This document shows, piece after piece, positions 23,775 to 35,731 of a DNA stretch of 64,000 nt. Position 1 is the stretch's first letter; each line of letters opens with the position of its first letter. Origin of the DNA: Adiantum capillus-veneris (taxonomy: Eukaryota; Streptophyta; Polypodiopsida; Polypodiales; Pteridaceae); contig CM043944.1 of assembly GCA_014529385.2 (NCBI GenBank), positions 84,169,384-84,233,383 on the forward strand. The letters run 5' to 3'. The position numbers and the translations under genes were made by a program. Below the pieces are notes generated by a model that was given only the letters and a program-made list of their open reading frames with translations, was not told where the DNA came from and searched no databases.

Positions 23775-25200
23775 CTACCCTACACCTAACTGCTTGCGAA
23801 AATGTGCAAAGCTCTCTGAGGGAAGTCCTTTTGTAAGTAGATCAGCAGGATTTTGTGTGGTGTGAACTTTGACAAGTTGAAGTTGCTTATCCTCGAGCAT
23901 TTCCCTGATGAAATGATACTTCACATCCACATGCTTTGTCTTTGAGTGATAAACTGGATTGCGAGCCAATTGTATAGCACTTTGACTATCACAATATAAC
24001 ACAGGCATCTCTTCTTTGATTCCCAAATCTGTTACTAGTCGATTAAGCCAAATTGATTCTTTGCATGCCTTTGATGCTGCAACATATTCAGCCTCTGTAG
24101 TAGACTGAGTAACACAATCTTGTAATCTAGAACGCCATGATACTGCTCCACCAACCAATGTAAAGACATACCCTGACATAGACCTTCGGTTGTCTAAGTC
24201 ACCTGCATAATCTGAGTCTGTAAAACCCTTTACACTTAGCTCCTGACTCCCATAGCATATACACATACTCTTTGTAGCTTTCAGGTATCTCAATATTCCT
24301 TTCACTGCCTCCCAATGTTTCTTGCCTGGGTTTGACATGTATCGACTTACTACTCCCACTGCAAATGCAATGTCTGGGCGAGTAGCAATCATTTCATACA
24401 TCAAACTACCCACTGCAGACGCATATGGAATCTTATCCATTTCAGCCTGTTCTTCCTCAGACACAGGACAATCTTGTTTGCTAAGTTTCACATATGGTGG
24501 CAATGGAACACTCAGTTCCTTTCCCTTCTCCATATTGAAACGTTGCAAAACCTTGTCAATATACTCTGTTTGAGATAACCAAATCACCTTCTTTGATCTG
24601 TCTCTCTCAATGCGCATACAAAGTATATGACTTGCCTCACCCATGTCTTTCATGTCAAATGATTTTGCCATCTTTGACTTCAAAGCTGAAATTTCTTCCA
24701 AGTGCTTGCCAGCAATCAACATGTCATCCACATACAAAATAAGGATCAGCCAACTGCCATCCTTAGCCTTCTTTGTATATAGACAGTGATCGAACTCACT
24801 ACGTTTGTAGCCTTGAGAAAGCATAAACTTGTGGAATTTATGGTACCCTGCCCGCGGTGATTGTTTTAAGCCATAAAGACTCTTTAACAACTGGCATACC
24901 CAATCTTCCTTGCCTTTCTCAACAAACCCTTCTGGCTGCTGCATGTAAATTTCCACATCTAAATCACCATGCAAGAACACTGTCTTGACATCCATTTGGT
25001 GCAACACCAAATCTAATATGGCAACCAATGCAAGAAAGCATCTCAATGTAGTCATCTTGACCACCGGAGAGAAGACTTCATCACAGTAAATGCCTTGTTC
25101 TTGCTTAAAGCCCTTGGAAACAAGCCTTGCTTTGTACTTTGGCTGACTATCATGAGCGGTGATCTTATACCTGTGGCTGACTATCATGAGCCTTTTTGCC
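23775..25200 (-). pseudogene. Copia reverse transcriptase and RNase H
   Basis: The frame of 470 codons (25,187 down to 23,775) contains the copia RT blocks KARLVSKGFKQEQGI, QMDVKTVFLHGDL, LLKSLYGLKQSPR and the catalytic LYVDDMLIAG. RNase H follows with GFTDSDYAGDLDNRRS, SWRSRLQDCVTQSTTEAEY and a YCDSQSAIQLARNP block, then KHVDVKYHFIRE and NPADLLTKGLP, the usual copia end. The stop is about 90 bases before the 3' LTR. At the N-terminal side a stop (25,201) and a short direct repeat replace the expected WVYK segment, so the domain is cut off from integrase. All catalytic motifs within the frame look intact. Confidence 0.95.
25141..25191 (-). repeat. 17-bp direct repeat at the copia integrase-RT junction
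   Basis: GGCTGACTATCATGAGC occurs at 25,141-25,157 and again at 25,175-25,191. The repeat introduces a stop and destroys the normal reading between KLVKLP and YKITAHDSQPKY. Confidence 0.9.
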
Positions 25201-26136
25201 CTATGGTAATTTAACTAGCTTCCATGTCTTGTTTTTATGCAGAGCTGTCATCTCTGACTGCATGGCCAATTGCCAATTCCCGGAGTCCTTCATTTGCACT
25301 GCTTCCTTGTAACATGAAGGCTCATTGCAATCAGTCAACATGACATAGTTCATAGATGGAATAAACCTATCAGGAGGTCGCGTGACACGTCCAGATCTAC
25401 ACACAATATGTGGCTCAGGCTCAGCCACAACCTGTGGTTCCACTCTATCCTGTCCTTGCTCCTCTTGAGCCCTGACATTTTGTCTTGCACGTGCAGGTCC
25501 ATCTTCTTAGAAGACAACTCTTCTAATCTCCTCAACCCTCTCTGGTTTAGAATGATATTTGGATTCATTAAAGTGAACATCATTGCTGCGGACAACCTTT
25601 CTGGATTCGGGATCCCAAAGTTTGTACCCCATCTCACCAGAATTACCATAGCCTAGAAAGATGCACTTTCTACTCTTTGGCTCAAGTTTGTTCCTAAATT
25701 CCTTTGGAACGTGAGTATATGCCTCACAGCCAAAGACTCTGAGATGCTTGTATGAGGGCATTTTGCCTGACCATACCATCTCTGGCATTGAATCCTTTTG
25801 CAAAACCTTGCTAGGAGATCTATTTACAAGATGAACAGCTGTTGATACAGCTTCAGCCCAAAACCCATTTGGCAGCTGTGCATTAGACAACATACTTCTG
25901 ACCTTCTCTTGTATGGTCCTATTCATCCTCTCAGCAACACCATTTTGAGGAGGATTGTAAGGAGCATTAAGTTCACGTTTTATACCTTTTGACTCACAAA
26001 AGTCTTGAAAGGCCTTTGAAACATACTCTCCACCATTGTCAGTGCGTAAGCATTTAAGCTTCTTGCCACTCTGATTCTCCACAAGTGTCACTAACGTTTT
26101 GAAAACACTAAACGCTTCATCCTTGTGCTTGATAAA
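25201..26136 (-). pseudogene. Copia integrase core and C-terminus
   Basis: From about 26,136 the frame reads FIKHKDEAF and KLKCLRTDNGGEYVSK (second catalytic Asp), NGVAERMNRTIQEK (Glu), FWAEAVSTAVHLVNRSP and VFGCEAYTHVPKEFRNK, ending in the SRKVVRSNDVHFNE block. A stop at 25,507 interrupts it; the same frame continues through VCRSGRVTRPPDRF to 25,201. The TAA at 26,137 separates it from the upstream protease frame, where VWV-stop-FIKHK probably replaces VWVYFIKHK. The first Asp (HSDLCGP) lies in the upstream frame. Confidence 0.9.
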
Positions 26137-27171
26137 TTAAACCCATACTTTCCTCGAGTAATCATCTATAAATGTCATAAAGCAAGAAGCTCCCCCTAGA
26201 GATAGGTTAGGCATAGGTCCACACAAATCACTATGAACAAGTGCCAACTGTGTATCTCTTCTACTGCTTCTATGCTTATGTGGTTGTTGTGTTTGCTTAC
26301 CATACAGACAATGTTCACAGAATTCAAAATCATTAAATGAAAAGCCAGGCAAATAACCAAAACGAGACAAGATTTCCATTCCCTTCTTGGACATATGTCC
26401 TAACCGGCTATGCCACAAAGAAACGTTTGGCTGCTCGGTTACATTGATTACATTTTTAGAGACATTTGATACATAAATCATGTAAAGTCCTCCAGACTTT
26501 ACTCCATGTGCTACTGTCATAGAACCCTTGGATATCTTCCACATGTTCTGTCCAAAAATGGTGACGTAGCCAGCATCATCAAGTAAACCTGTGCTGATCA
26601 AGCTCTTTGTAATTGCGGGAACATGTCTCACATTCTTCAGTGTGAAAGAAGAGCCATTCTGAAACTTCAATTGAACATCTCCAACACCTAAGATCTCACA
26701 TGTCTGCCCATTGCCTAGCCGAACATGATCTTTAGTGGTCACATAAGAGGTAAACCACTCCTTGTTTGGAGACACATGAAGTGATGCCCCTGAGTCTATA
26801 ATCCAGTCACTCAGTGCATTTCCATCAGATGCTGTAAGAAGAGCTGAGTCCATTGTATTCTTCAATAAGTAGATGTCTCCTGACACTAGACTGTCATCCT
26901 CTGCAACAGTGTTTTTCACATTTATTTCTTGAATCTTCACTGAGGACTTGTTCTTCTCACCATGGTCTTCAGCTTTCTCTTTGCCTTTTTCTGCTTTCCA
27001 TTCTCTGCAGTCTCTTTTTATGTGACCCTTCTTGCCACAATGGTAGCATTCTATGTCACTCTTGCCTTTAGCACTGCGGGACTTGCTACGAGACTGATTC
27101 CTCTTTCCACCTTTGTACTTTTCTTTGGTCCTTCCCCTGACAACTAAGGCTATTCCTTTGCCTTTGTCCAT
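26137..27171 (-). pseudogene. Copia zinc knuckle, protease and integrase N-terminus
   Basis: An open frame of 344 codons from 27,171. A basic stretch (RGRTKEKYKGGKRNQS) leads to the zinc knuckle CYHCGKKGHIKRDC, then the aspartic protease motif DWIIDSGASLHVSPNKEWF. The GAG-pre-integrase finger follows (LWHSRLGHMSKKGMEIL, CEHCLYGKQ), and then LVHSDLCGPM with the first catalytic Asp of integrase and FIDDYSRKVWV. It ends at a TAA that breaks the integrase core. The frame differs from that of gag upstream, overlapping it by about 20 bases, so either a frameshift mutation or a programmed shift lies between. Confidence 0.9.
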
Positions 27172-27749
27172 GTCTTTCTATTGGTTTCTTCAGTAAGCAG
27201 ACTTCCTTCTACACTTGCTATGTTCAAACCATCTGGAGGTGCAGAATTACTCAAAGCTGTGCGAAAAGTGTCCCAACTTTCCGGAAATGTGATCAACAGG
27301 AACATAGCTCTAACAGGTTCATCAAACTTGACACCTTGAGCTGACAACTGACTATAGATTGTGTTGAATTCATTCAGATGATTGGACATAGGTGTCCCTT
27401 CTTTCATCTTCAAGTCAACAAGCTTCTTAAGCCAGTATACCTGTGAAGCTGCACTCTGATTCTCATAAAGATCACTCAGCTTTAACCATGCTTGATAAGC
27501 CGACATCTCGTCTGCTACATTGAAGTAAACGCTTTCTGCCAAAGTCAACATAATGGTAGAAAGTGCCAATTCATCCATTTCGCTCCATTCATCTTCGTCC
27601 ATATCTTCTGGTTTTATCCCCTTGAGCTTTATAGGTTTTATATGCTTCTTTTGTACCAACACGTGCCAAATCTGCTTCTTCCACAATGGGAAATTGGTTC
27701 CATCCAGCTTCTTGATATTGCAAAGAGCAGTGTCCTGTGATCCAGCCAT
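27150..27749 (-). CDS. Copia gag (UBN2-type capsid)
   Basis: An intact 199-codon frame starting MAGSQDTALC at 27,749. It contains KLDGTNFPLWKKQIWHVL near the N-terminus and LDLYENQ-like and KLVDLKMKEGTPMSNHL blocks, then FNTIYSQLSAQGVKF and the LLITFPESWDTFRTAL block, all typical of plant copia gag. It would form the virus-like particle. It starts about 1.1 kb inside the PBS, leaving a long leader. The end overlaps the protease frame. Confidence 0.9.
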   Translation of the reverse strand: MAGSQDTALCNIKKLDGTNFPLWKKQIWHVLVQKKHIKPIKLKGIKPEDMDEDEWSEMDELALSTIMLTLAESVYFNVADEMSAYQAWLKLSDLYENQSAASQVYWLKKLVDLKMKEGTPMSNHLNEFNTIYSQLSAQGVKFDEPVRAMFLLITFPESWDTFRTALSNSAPPDGLNIASVEGSLLTEETNRKTWTKAKE

Positions 27750-28833
27750 AGCTACGCTTCACAGTACTTTACTTTCCTGGGAAAAATTCGACAGAGTTTC
27801 CCCTGTAAACTGGCCTCTGAACCAATATCAACCTGTCAAATAAACCAAGAAAGCTTCAGATTCTGCAGAAATTTTGGCAGAGTCTCCCCTGTAAAATGGC
27901 TTTGGTGTACTAAAAACAGACCAAAAAACAGCTCAAAAAACCATTGTCTCTCTAACACTGTAAGCTGTGGGTAAACTTGTCCTGCACGTGTACTGTCTCT
28001 GACTGTCCTGTCACTGTCCTGTAAGCATAGACTGCGACAATGCCTCAACGGCAGTAAAGCAAAGATGCAATCCCAACTGTCTAACTCACAGTCAATACAT
28101 CCTAGCTGCCTATCTAAGGGTGCTCGAGGGATCGCTCCAAGACCTGTATCACCGAAAGGATCTCAACATTCGAGAATCCCCCAGCTCAATAAAACCTCAC
28201 TCGACCCTCAACAAAGGCTGCAGTAAATCTGACAGTACATAGACTTTCCACAAAGTCATACATCCACAAATTTCCCACTGTATGTTGTAACCGCTGCAGC
28301 GGTTGTTTGTTGCGTGACTCACAGCCAGCAAACCCTCAACAGACATACATCATCTCTGACAATACATCCCATGTGGAAGTACCAGCAATGTCAGGATGAA
28401 ATCTGGAATATCAAGAAGCAAACACAAGCTACCTGATGAACTAGTGGATGTCGCCTACAGTCTGTGTGTAGATACGCCCGTGTCGTATGTGACACGTCTC
28501 CAAGAACTGTGAGCCGTCCTTCAATGTGTAGACAACCACAAATCAACACTCTGGGAGTGTCGATATCATCAGCACCTGCATTCGTAGGCCAAAAAGCCCA
28601 AATTTGCAGAGTCGGATCTGCACCCGTCGAGACCACGTAGTCGAAAATGGCCTACGCAGACCTTTGTCAAAGTCGAACGGTGGATGAGATGACCTCAGAA
28701 TGAAATTTTGAGAACACCAAGCCCTTCACGCTCTCCCACGAGATTTGGGGCCGTGTCTTCGCCTATCGAATTTCACTCCAATCTGAGCTGGTGACTCTAG
28801 CCTCCTGCAGTGCTGCCCCGAGCCTCGATCTGA
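27750..28833 (-). other. Copia 5' leader
   Basis: Non-coding sequence between the PBS and gag. It contains scattered CCTGT/CACTGTCC words and no motif-bearing frame. Confidence 0.7.
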
Positions 28834-28845
28834 GCTCTGATACCA
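28834..28845 (-). other. Copia primer binding site
   Basis: On the minus strand TGGTATCAGAGC, complementary to the 3' end of initiator-Met tRNA, two bases inside the 5' LTR. Confidence 0.95.
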
Positions 28846-28847
28846 GT

Positions 28848-29040
28848 TGAAGGAGTACGAGCGGAAGTGCGACGCGAGAGAGAGTGCGAGAAGAAAAGCA
28901 CGACGATATGGTGAAATCACTCTACTGTAATGTGTAGAGCATAGTGAGTTCTTATTAGGTTTTTTACAAAAGAATATGTGTACATACCTGGTGGCACGCC
29001 CACTTACCTGGGCGACCACATTGGGCTTTATACCCCAACA
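28848..29040 (-). repeat. Copia 5' LTR
   Basis: 193 bp, TG...CA, six differences by eye from the LTR at 23,493. It would hold the promoter of the element. Confidence 0.95.
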
Positions 29041-30232
29041 AGATCTATCTCAACACGGGGCCAATAGAAAAGGGGCCCAAATGACAGATGGTCTATCAAA
29101 GAGCAAGGCTAGCCAATGGAGCATAAGACCTTAGGGTTAACTTCATTGAAGACCTCCAATAATGTGTAAAAGTCCTTTGACCTTAGGTAAGCTAGGGCTG
29201 AGCTTGAGGCAGGAAAGCTCGAGGTGCTTGTCCTGCTTCTCATGCTTGATGACTAAGGTGCTTGAGGTGCTTGATGATTGAGGTGCTTGAGATGCTAGGG
29301 TTGTACTTGAGGTGCTTGATGATTGAGGTGCTTGAGGTGCTTGATGATTGAGGTGCTTGAGATGCTTGATGATTGAGGTGCTTGAGGTGCTTGACATGCT
29401 TGAGATGCTAGGGTTTTACTTAAGGGGAGAACCCAACCCAAGCTCAAAGTGCTAAGGGCCAAGCTTGTGGTGGGAGCTGGGCCTATGCATGAGGGTCTTG
29501 AGGTGTCAAAAACTCAAATATTCAATCCCTACAAGGAAGGGGGCAAGACCTACATGAGTGGGGATGAGAGAGTACACCCACACACTCACACTAGGCATGC
29601 ATGGTACAGAGAAAGCAGAAGGGACACTTGTCAAGTTCCTCCTCATGTTTCCCTCATGGTGTTCCTGAAGCCTATTGGTTGGCCACCCAAGGGGTCCAAT
29701 GATAATTTAGGAGATTTAATTAATTGATTTTGCATTTATCAAGTTCTCTCTCTCAAAGGGGAAAGGGGGACACTTGTCCCAAGGCTACCCTTGCTGCTTG
29801 TAATGCCTCATGCTTGTGATTGGCTAGGCTTGGAGAGGTCCAATGAGCTACAAGGGGGGGTCGACCCAAGAAATCTAGGGGGTTTCTTAGGGGGTATACT
29901 CGCCCACACACTCTCACAAACACTCTCATTGTGTGCTATGCAAAATGCAAGAGCTCCCTCTCCTTCTGCAAGCAAGTAGAGGTTGAGAGCCTACACCAAC
30001 ACTCTTGGCTATGGAGTTCAAATCCAACCAATAGGCATGCTTCAATGCTTAAGCTGGCCATCTCCTTCTTCTTCATTACTATGATATTATGTATGCTAGC
30101 AAGAAGAGTTATGATAAGTGAGGAACTAATTCTTTCTCCTATGGAATGTTTCTTCTTCCTCTTCCCTACCCTCATTCCTTGCTAGCTCTCCACCTTTGAA
30201 GGTGTTTGAGGTATTGGGATGAGTCTTGGGAT

Positions 30233-31900
30233 AGTTAAAGATTTCTTCAAGTTTATGTTATGCTTGTGATGCATGAAGCTTTCGATCTTCATAGCATCAC
30301 CTAGGTCACAAGGAACACAAAGATTGTATTGTAACAAGTCTCTCTTAATGGGAGAAATCATAATATAAATTCCTATTGAAGGGGGGACTGGCTCCACCTA
30401 AATCCGGTCCTCAAATGTTGTCATGTTCTTTAAATTCTCTCTCTTGCAAAAGTATTGTTCATGCCAGGTTAACTAATTGCTATGATTATGTTGCTATCTT
30501 CAATTATGTTCACCCGCTATTCTTACAAATTCATTTCTCAAAAGTACTCTCATTAATTTCCGTTACTCTCAAGTTAAATAGGCCAATTCCATTACAAATT
30601 ATGTTACATTTTTTTAATTGTATAAATAGTCAAAATAAGTCCCTAGATATGTGGGTCAACAATTCTCAATTTCCTCCCTTCATTTATTTCCATGTCAGAA
30701 ATACAAGTTTTTGTGGTTCAATTTTCATTGGGAAGAGCCCTCACTATTGTACTCCATAATCAACTCTAATTCCAACTCCCTCCGTCATTTCAATTGCACT
30801 ACGTCTATAAATTTATTTTATTCATGTTTTAAGCTAATTGTGTTCTAGACAGAGCGCGCACACCAAGGAAAATTCACATGACAATGCACCAAGCTTTTGA
30901 TCACACCACATGCACCTCTATGCTTGAAGATTGTACTTAGAAATGTATCTCTATTTGTTTGTTTCTGTCCCAATCTAGAGAGCATATGTGCCATGGAAGA
31001 TCTAGATGAAAATGCACCAAGCCTTAGATTGCACCATGTATACCTCTATGCTTGATATTTCTTTATGCAATCTCGAGAGCATAAAGTCCCACATATCCAT
31101 GACCACCACGAGTAGTTTGTCATGATAGTTGACCTCCAACCCCAATACAATCGCAACAAGTAATTGCAATGCAAGCAACATGTTGAGCCCAGGGGATTCA
31201 ACTAAGTACTAGGGAGATGTCACTTGTGTGTGTGTTCAAACTACCTTATTTATCCCTATGCACAGGACTTCCCTCTACAAAATCTACATTTTTTTGGCCT
31301 TACAAAACCCCCCAGTTGCACATTCACATGATAGCATATGATAACCCTTAGTGAATACCCCGGGATGGTGAGCTTGCTCCATTTTGCATCACATGTAGTA
31401 GGTATGCATTTTGCCTCATGGCAACATGTGTGCAATTCGCCAACGGAAGAAGTGATCTAATTGGGAATGTTCTAGGATCAATGTGAGTCACTATGACAAG
31501 AGAGTGAGGACAACAAATTATTGTGATACCACCATAAGATACAAGAGAAACTCAAGGTGTATGTAGGAAAGCACTTTTTGTCCCTGGAAGTAGTTAGAAA
31601 TTGTTGCTAGCCACACTATAGACTACTGGAAAGTGCTTCGTTCGACTGCTGAAAAGTGATTCTGAAATACTTGTAAGTACTTTCAAAAATTGCGTAAAAT
31701 AGGTTTTAAGCACTCTAACAATTGTAATAAAGTCCTACAATGTGTAGTATGAAGTAGCACTGACAAAGCACTTTGAGAAGTGCTTTTAAAGTAATTTATA
31801 GAAATCTGTTGTAAAGTGCCATTTGAGCAATTTCAAGTATATTGTTGGGTGATCCCCAAAACACATGTGTGAGTGTGCTGCTTGGCCAATAGCACTCAAT

Positions 31901-31902
<2 letters not shown>
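30233..31902. other. No recognisable gene
   Basis: Anonymous sequence. Two diverged copies of a segment containing AATGCACCAAGC...CACCTCTATGCTTGA lie near 30,880 and 31,010. AAGTGCTT words and their complements cluster at 31,560-31,810 and could pair. Confidence 0.5.
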
Positions 31903-32110
<208 letters not shown>

Positions 32111-32258
32111 TTGGGTAATCCCTCCACCGCTATACATAAATTGATGCGTTTTAACACATGGATCCAAATTTATGGCCAATAATGTATAGCCATGTACGTG
32201 TTTGCATGTCTATCTCGCAGTGGGGACTATGCAAGTCCTCTTACATGTGTATGGATCT

Positions 32259-32816
32259 CTATTCTCACATGGGCGACTATAACCCTACTCAGAGAGTGTT
32301 CTTTATGGCCTAATGTATTGTCAAACAAGTATGGATTTATCTATGGTCACATATTTGGTTGTAGGTTGTGGGATAGGGTGATGTTTATGGTCATATATGT
32401 ATGGAGTTCCATAAGTATGACCCCATACATCATCATGAAAATGTTGATATGGCAAACACGACTTTGTTGGTCATGTCTAGGGTCAAATACTTATGAGGTC
32501 ACAGGTGTGGGTCTTAGGTTGGACACGACCATCTATGTGGTCATGTATGTTGATGGTCCGATAAATGGCAGCTGTGCATTGCTATTTCTTGTCGGATAGG
32601 GTCATGTATATATTCTCACATGGGCGACTATAACCCTACTCAGAGAGTGTTCTTTATGGCCTAATGTAGTGTTCTTTATGGCTATTTCTTGTCGAATAGG
32701 GTCATGTATATATGTCGCTAGGTTTGTGTATATGGTTGGATGGATAGTGCTGTGCTTGTTGTATAAGTCCTCCCAATCTCTTGTCTTGTATAAGTCCTCC
32801 CAATCTCTTGTCCGTT
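32259..32816. repeat. Short direct repeats
   Basis: A segment starting TATTCTCACATGGGCGACTA occurs at about 32,259 and 32,610. A segment around GCTATTTCTTGTCG occurs at 32,580 and 32,678. TTGTATAAGTCCTCCCAATC is tandemly doubled at 32,758-32,811. The open frames here carry no motif. Confidence 0.8.
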
Positions 32817-33048
32817 GGTGGTTGCAAAGATCGTCGTAAGAGGCGTGAATGTACGCCTGACTTCTATGGATAGATAGATGGGATGTTTCATATTCGTAAG
32901 AGAAACCGTTACGGCAGCAGAGGTTGCCCGTGCCGTATCCCATTGATTCATGATTGTGAGAGGCCTGTGCGGAACCGAAGCAATAGTTTTCAACCAGCAA
33001 TTGACGCGTCATTGACCCAAGCGCAAAGATGAAGAAATATATACCTGT

Positions 33049-33491
33049 CGTGCCCTCCACATCCTAAGGAGTTTTTGGGTTAATGATTATCGACCCGAGC
33101 GCACAACCGATCTACCACACTTGGCTTATTCTATGTGCTGAGGCTAGAGGAGCGTGGGTCAGAGCTTCAAGGAGCCCGCAGCCTACTTCGTGTTAAATAG
33201 AGCCTTCTCATCTTTCAAGTAGGGCAGCGCATGTTTGGGTCGATAGGCCTAATCAATAAAAGTGCACTGCCGTGGGGTTAATAAAAGTGCACTGCCGTGC
33301 CCTCCACATCCTAAGGAGTTTTTGGGTTAATGATTATCGACCCGAGCGCACAACCAATCTACCACACTTGGCTTATTGTATGTGCTGAGGCTAGAGGAGC
33401 GTGGGTCAGAGCTTCAAGGAGCCCGCAGCCTACTTCGTGTTAAATAGAGCCTTCTCATCTTTCAAGTAGGGCAGCGCATGTTTGGGTCGGG
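33049..33491 (+). repeat. Tandem duplication, unit offset 247 bp
   Basis: The segment starting TGCCCTCCACATCCTAAGGA at 33,051 recurs at 33,298 and is nearly identical for about 195 bp. Each copy ends with AGAGCCTTCTCATCTTTCAAG, which resembles the 5' part of the SINE-like element just downstream. A short AATAAAAGTGCACTGCCGTG is also doubled at the junction. Confidence 0.9.
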
Positions 33492-33514
33492 TCGATAATC
33501 TTAACCAAAAAACT

Positions 33515-33660
33515 CATGAGGATGTGATAGAGCTTGCTCATCTTTCAAGTAGGCATTTCCCTCTTGAATAGCAAGTCTTCAGTTCAACTCTCCTCGTATG
33601 ATAGATCTTTAAGGTTTCTTGGGATAGTTTCCTAGGATGTTAAAATACTTTTCTTCTTCT
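33515..33660 (+). mobile_element. SINE-like element
   Basis: It contains GTGATAGAGCTTGCTCATC, a B-box-like AGTTCAACTCTCC, AGATCTTTAAGGTTTCTTGGG and a tail of TTC repeats (CTTCTTCTTCTC). The reverse complement of the same sequence occurs several times at 43.3-43.9 kb and in part at 61.7 kb, which shows a dispersed short repeat. The tRNA origin is inferred from the box-like words only. Confidence 0.65.
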
Positions 33661-34229
33661 TCTCTACCCAAATCGTGTCCTATCCTGTCAAGTCATGTCT
33701 TGCCCTCCCCTTCGGTTGAGAACTCCGGAGCCACTACTCTCCTAACTAACTTGGAGGCTAATTAGCATAAGGTTTCATCAATTAAGTGTGTGCATAACTT
33801 GCATCTCAAAGCATTCAGCATTTTAATAAATTTCCTACACTAGTTGAGCTTATCATCACCATTGCCCGATTCGTTCATCGATTTTTCACAATCCATGGTC
33901 AATTTATGCTGATTCTAAGGCACAATTAGCATTTGGAATACCCTCTTTGCATTTCATTTGTGCTCATTTTCAACTACTTTGCACATTCATTTCTCCCTTG
34001 TTAATGTTCATTCCATCTTACAACTTGTGTGTGCCGTACTCTAAAGGCCCTAATTATCAAAATTGCAAGTCATTTAAGTCTTGAATTGTACATCCAAAGA
34101 CCCCTCCTTCTCAAACCTCCAATAGAGCTCTTAAGCAGCCATGAACCCTTATCTTAAAAATTAGGTGTGTGTGCTTCAGTGTGTTGGCCACCCCCTCCCT
34201 AATTAAACAAACCTATTTTGATTCATCTG

Positions 34230-34661
34230 TGGTGAGAGGTCCTTCAAGTTGACTTGTCAAGTTCTCTACAGTTGGAGCGCTTTGTGCACGTGGTTTGAAC
34301 CTTCCATCCTCAAAGGGACTTCACACTCCGGCTTTGTAGAGTTGCTTCTTCAGACTTATTTTGATTTTCTTAGTTTCTTCTCCAAACCTCTTTTCTAAAA
34401 TGTCCCAAGCTTCGTTTGCATGATCGCATTCATCCATAAAATGTACATAATTATCATGCACAGAAGTGATTATGATGCCTAAATCTTGTTCATCTTCGGC
34501 TTGGGCTTGTGCGCTAATGATGGAAGTTGTAGCTCTAGTTACGGGTTTAAGGTACCTTGACTATTGCCCATAAGTTCTTTTTCATCAAATACCCTCTCAA
34601 TTTTGTCTGCCATGCATGAAATCCTTCACCGTCAAATTTATCTACTCCTTTCTCACCCATT
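34230..34661 (-). pseudogene. Copia gag remnant
   Basis: From ATG 34,661 the minus strand reads MGEKGVDKFDGEGFHAWQTK and LRGYLMKKNLWAIVKVP, the N-terminal block of copia gag. It shifts frame and continues ISAQAQAEDEQDLGIIITS, ECDHANEAWDILEKRFGEE and KISLKKQLYKAG, the central UBN2-type helices. It then dissolves. The pol part is not present nearby. Confidence 0.75.
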
Positions 34662-35731
34662 GTGTAAGTAGAGGGGTCTTAGCTTTAGGAGACTCTCCTA
34701 ATGCCAGTGTCTACCTCTTTACAACAAAATAATAATCACCAAATTGATAGCATACACAGTATACAAAAGATTTAGCCAAAACCTACAAATTCAAGTACAC
34801 TATTCACCAAACTTTGGGCGTAACTGTGGCGGAAGGCTACTTGAAGATTGTTTTCGTTGACTTCCTCAATGGGGTTGAATTGTGGTTAAACTTTGAGACA
34901 CTGATGCTGAGGAGGTGGTTGCTTCGGTCTAAGATTTCTGCACCATTGTTCCCAATATTCTTGTCTTGAAATTTTTGCTTTTTGTGCAGATGAAGCGATA
35001 GAATTCTCTTGATGTGGCTTTTGAATTCAAAGTAGTGTTGCCACTAGCCATATAGGATTTCATGAACTGATGTTGACGATATGTGTGAGGCCTCATAAGG
35101 ATGCCCTTTAGGTGGGCAGCCGGTATGGATAGCGCACAACATTGGTTTAGCGCATAAAATAACCTTCTCATGGCAGCCTCACATGTATGCAAGGAAAGAG
35201 GGACTACAACACTCATGAAGGCTCTATCAAAGGGTGAGTGGGATAGAGCCATAACAAAACAGCAATCTATTGGTTGAGAGCTGCTCAAACGAGTTGAGAA
35301 TCGGGTCAAAGCACTAGGGTCAAAAACTGCTAAAAAAGGGATGTTTAAGAATCTAAGGATTAAGTAATAGTCCAATAGTCAATTGACACGTATACAAAAG
35401 TATGGCACTCTTGTCTCCTCTACCTTAAGTCTTTATGGTCCTAATTTGGTGGAGAACGGCTAAATGTCCCGTTTCTTTAGCTAAAATTGTTATATCTAGG
35501 TGTTTTCGACGGCTAACATTAAATTTTGGGTCCAAAGTACTGGCCTTTTGTTCCATTTTAAGAAGATACAAAATCTCCCTTTTCATGCTCTGAAAACAAC
35601 GCCATTAATGATAAATCACCTAATTTTTCCAAACGTCTACTTTTTTCACATTCCCTCCATTTTGTGAGAGTTTTTTCTATTTTTGTTGCATTTCAAGTCA
35701 CACACTCTTCCTCTCTAATCTTTGAGATTCC
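34662..35731. other. No recognisable gene
   Basis: A minus frame of 148 codons at 34,929-35,375 has no recognisable motif. The section just before 35,732 is pyrimidine-rich and could be the leader of the pseudogene that follows. Confidence 0.4.

Larger units (their letters stand above)
23493..29040 (-). mobile_element. Ty1/copia retrotransposon, nearly complete
   Basis: A 5,548-bp element with two 193-bp LTRs (23,493-23,685 and 28,848-29,040) that begin TGAAGGAG and end CCCCAACA. By eye the LTRs differ at six positions. It has an initiator-Met PBS, a PPT, gag, zinc knuckle, protease, integrase, RT and RNase H in copia order, all on the minus strand. The flanks read AGATT on the left and AGATC on the right, a 5-bp target duplication with one mismatch, and the empty site is present in the other chromovirus LTR as ACAGATCTATC. 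A few stops break the polyprotein, so it is probably defective but relatively young. Confidence 0.95.
23377..30232 (+). mobile_element. 3' LTR of chromovirus copy B, split by a copia insertion
   Basis: The first 116 bases (23,377-23,492) match the start of the LTR at 8971. The match then stops at the copia element and resumes at 29,041 with AGATCTATCTCAACACGG, which continues the 8971 LTR without loss. It ends near 30,232, where similarity to copy A is lost. A short AGAT(T/C) duplication flanks the copia. Confidence 0.9.

Noticed and set aside
33515-33600. tRNA gene
   Set aside because: Box-like words are present but no cloverleaf or anticodon arm can be drawn; it fits a dispersed SINE-like repeat.
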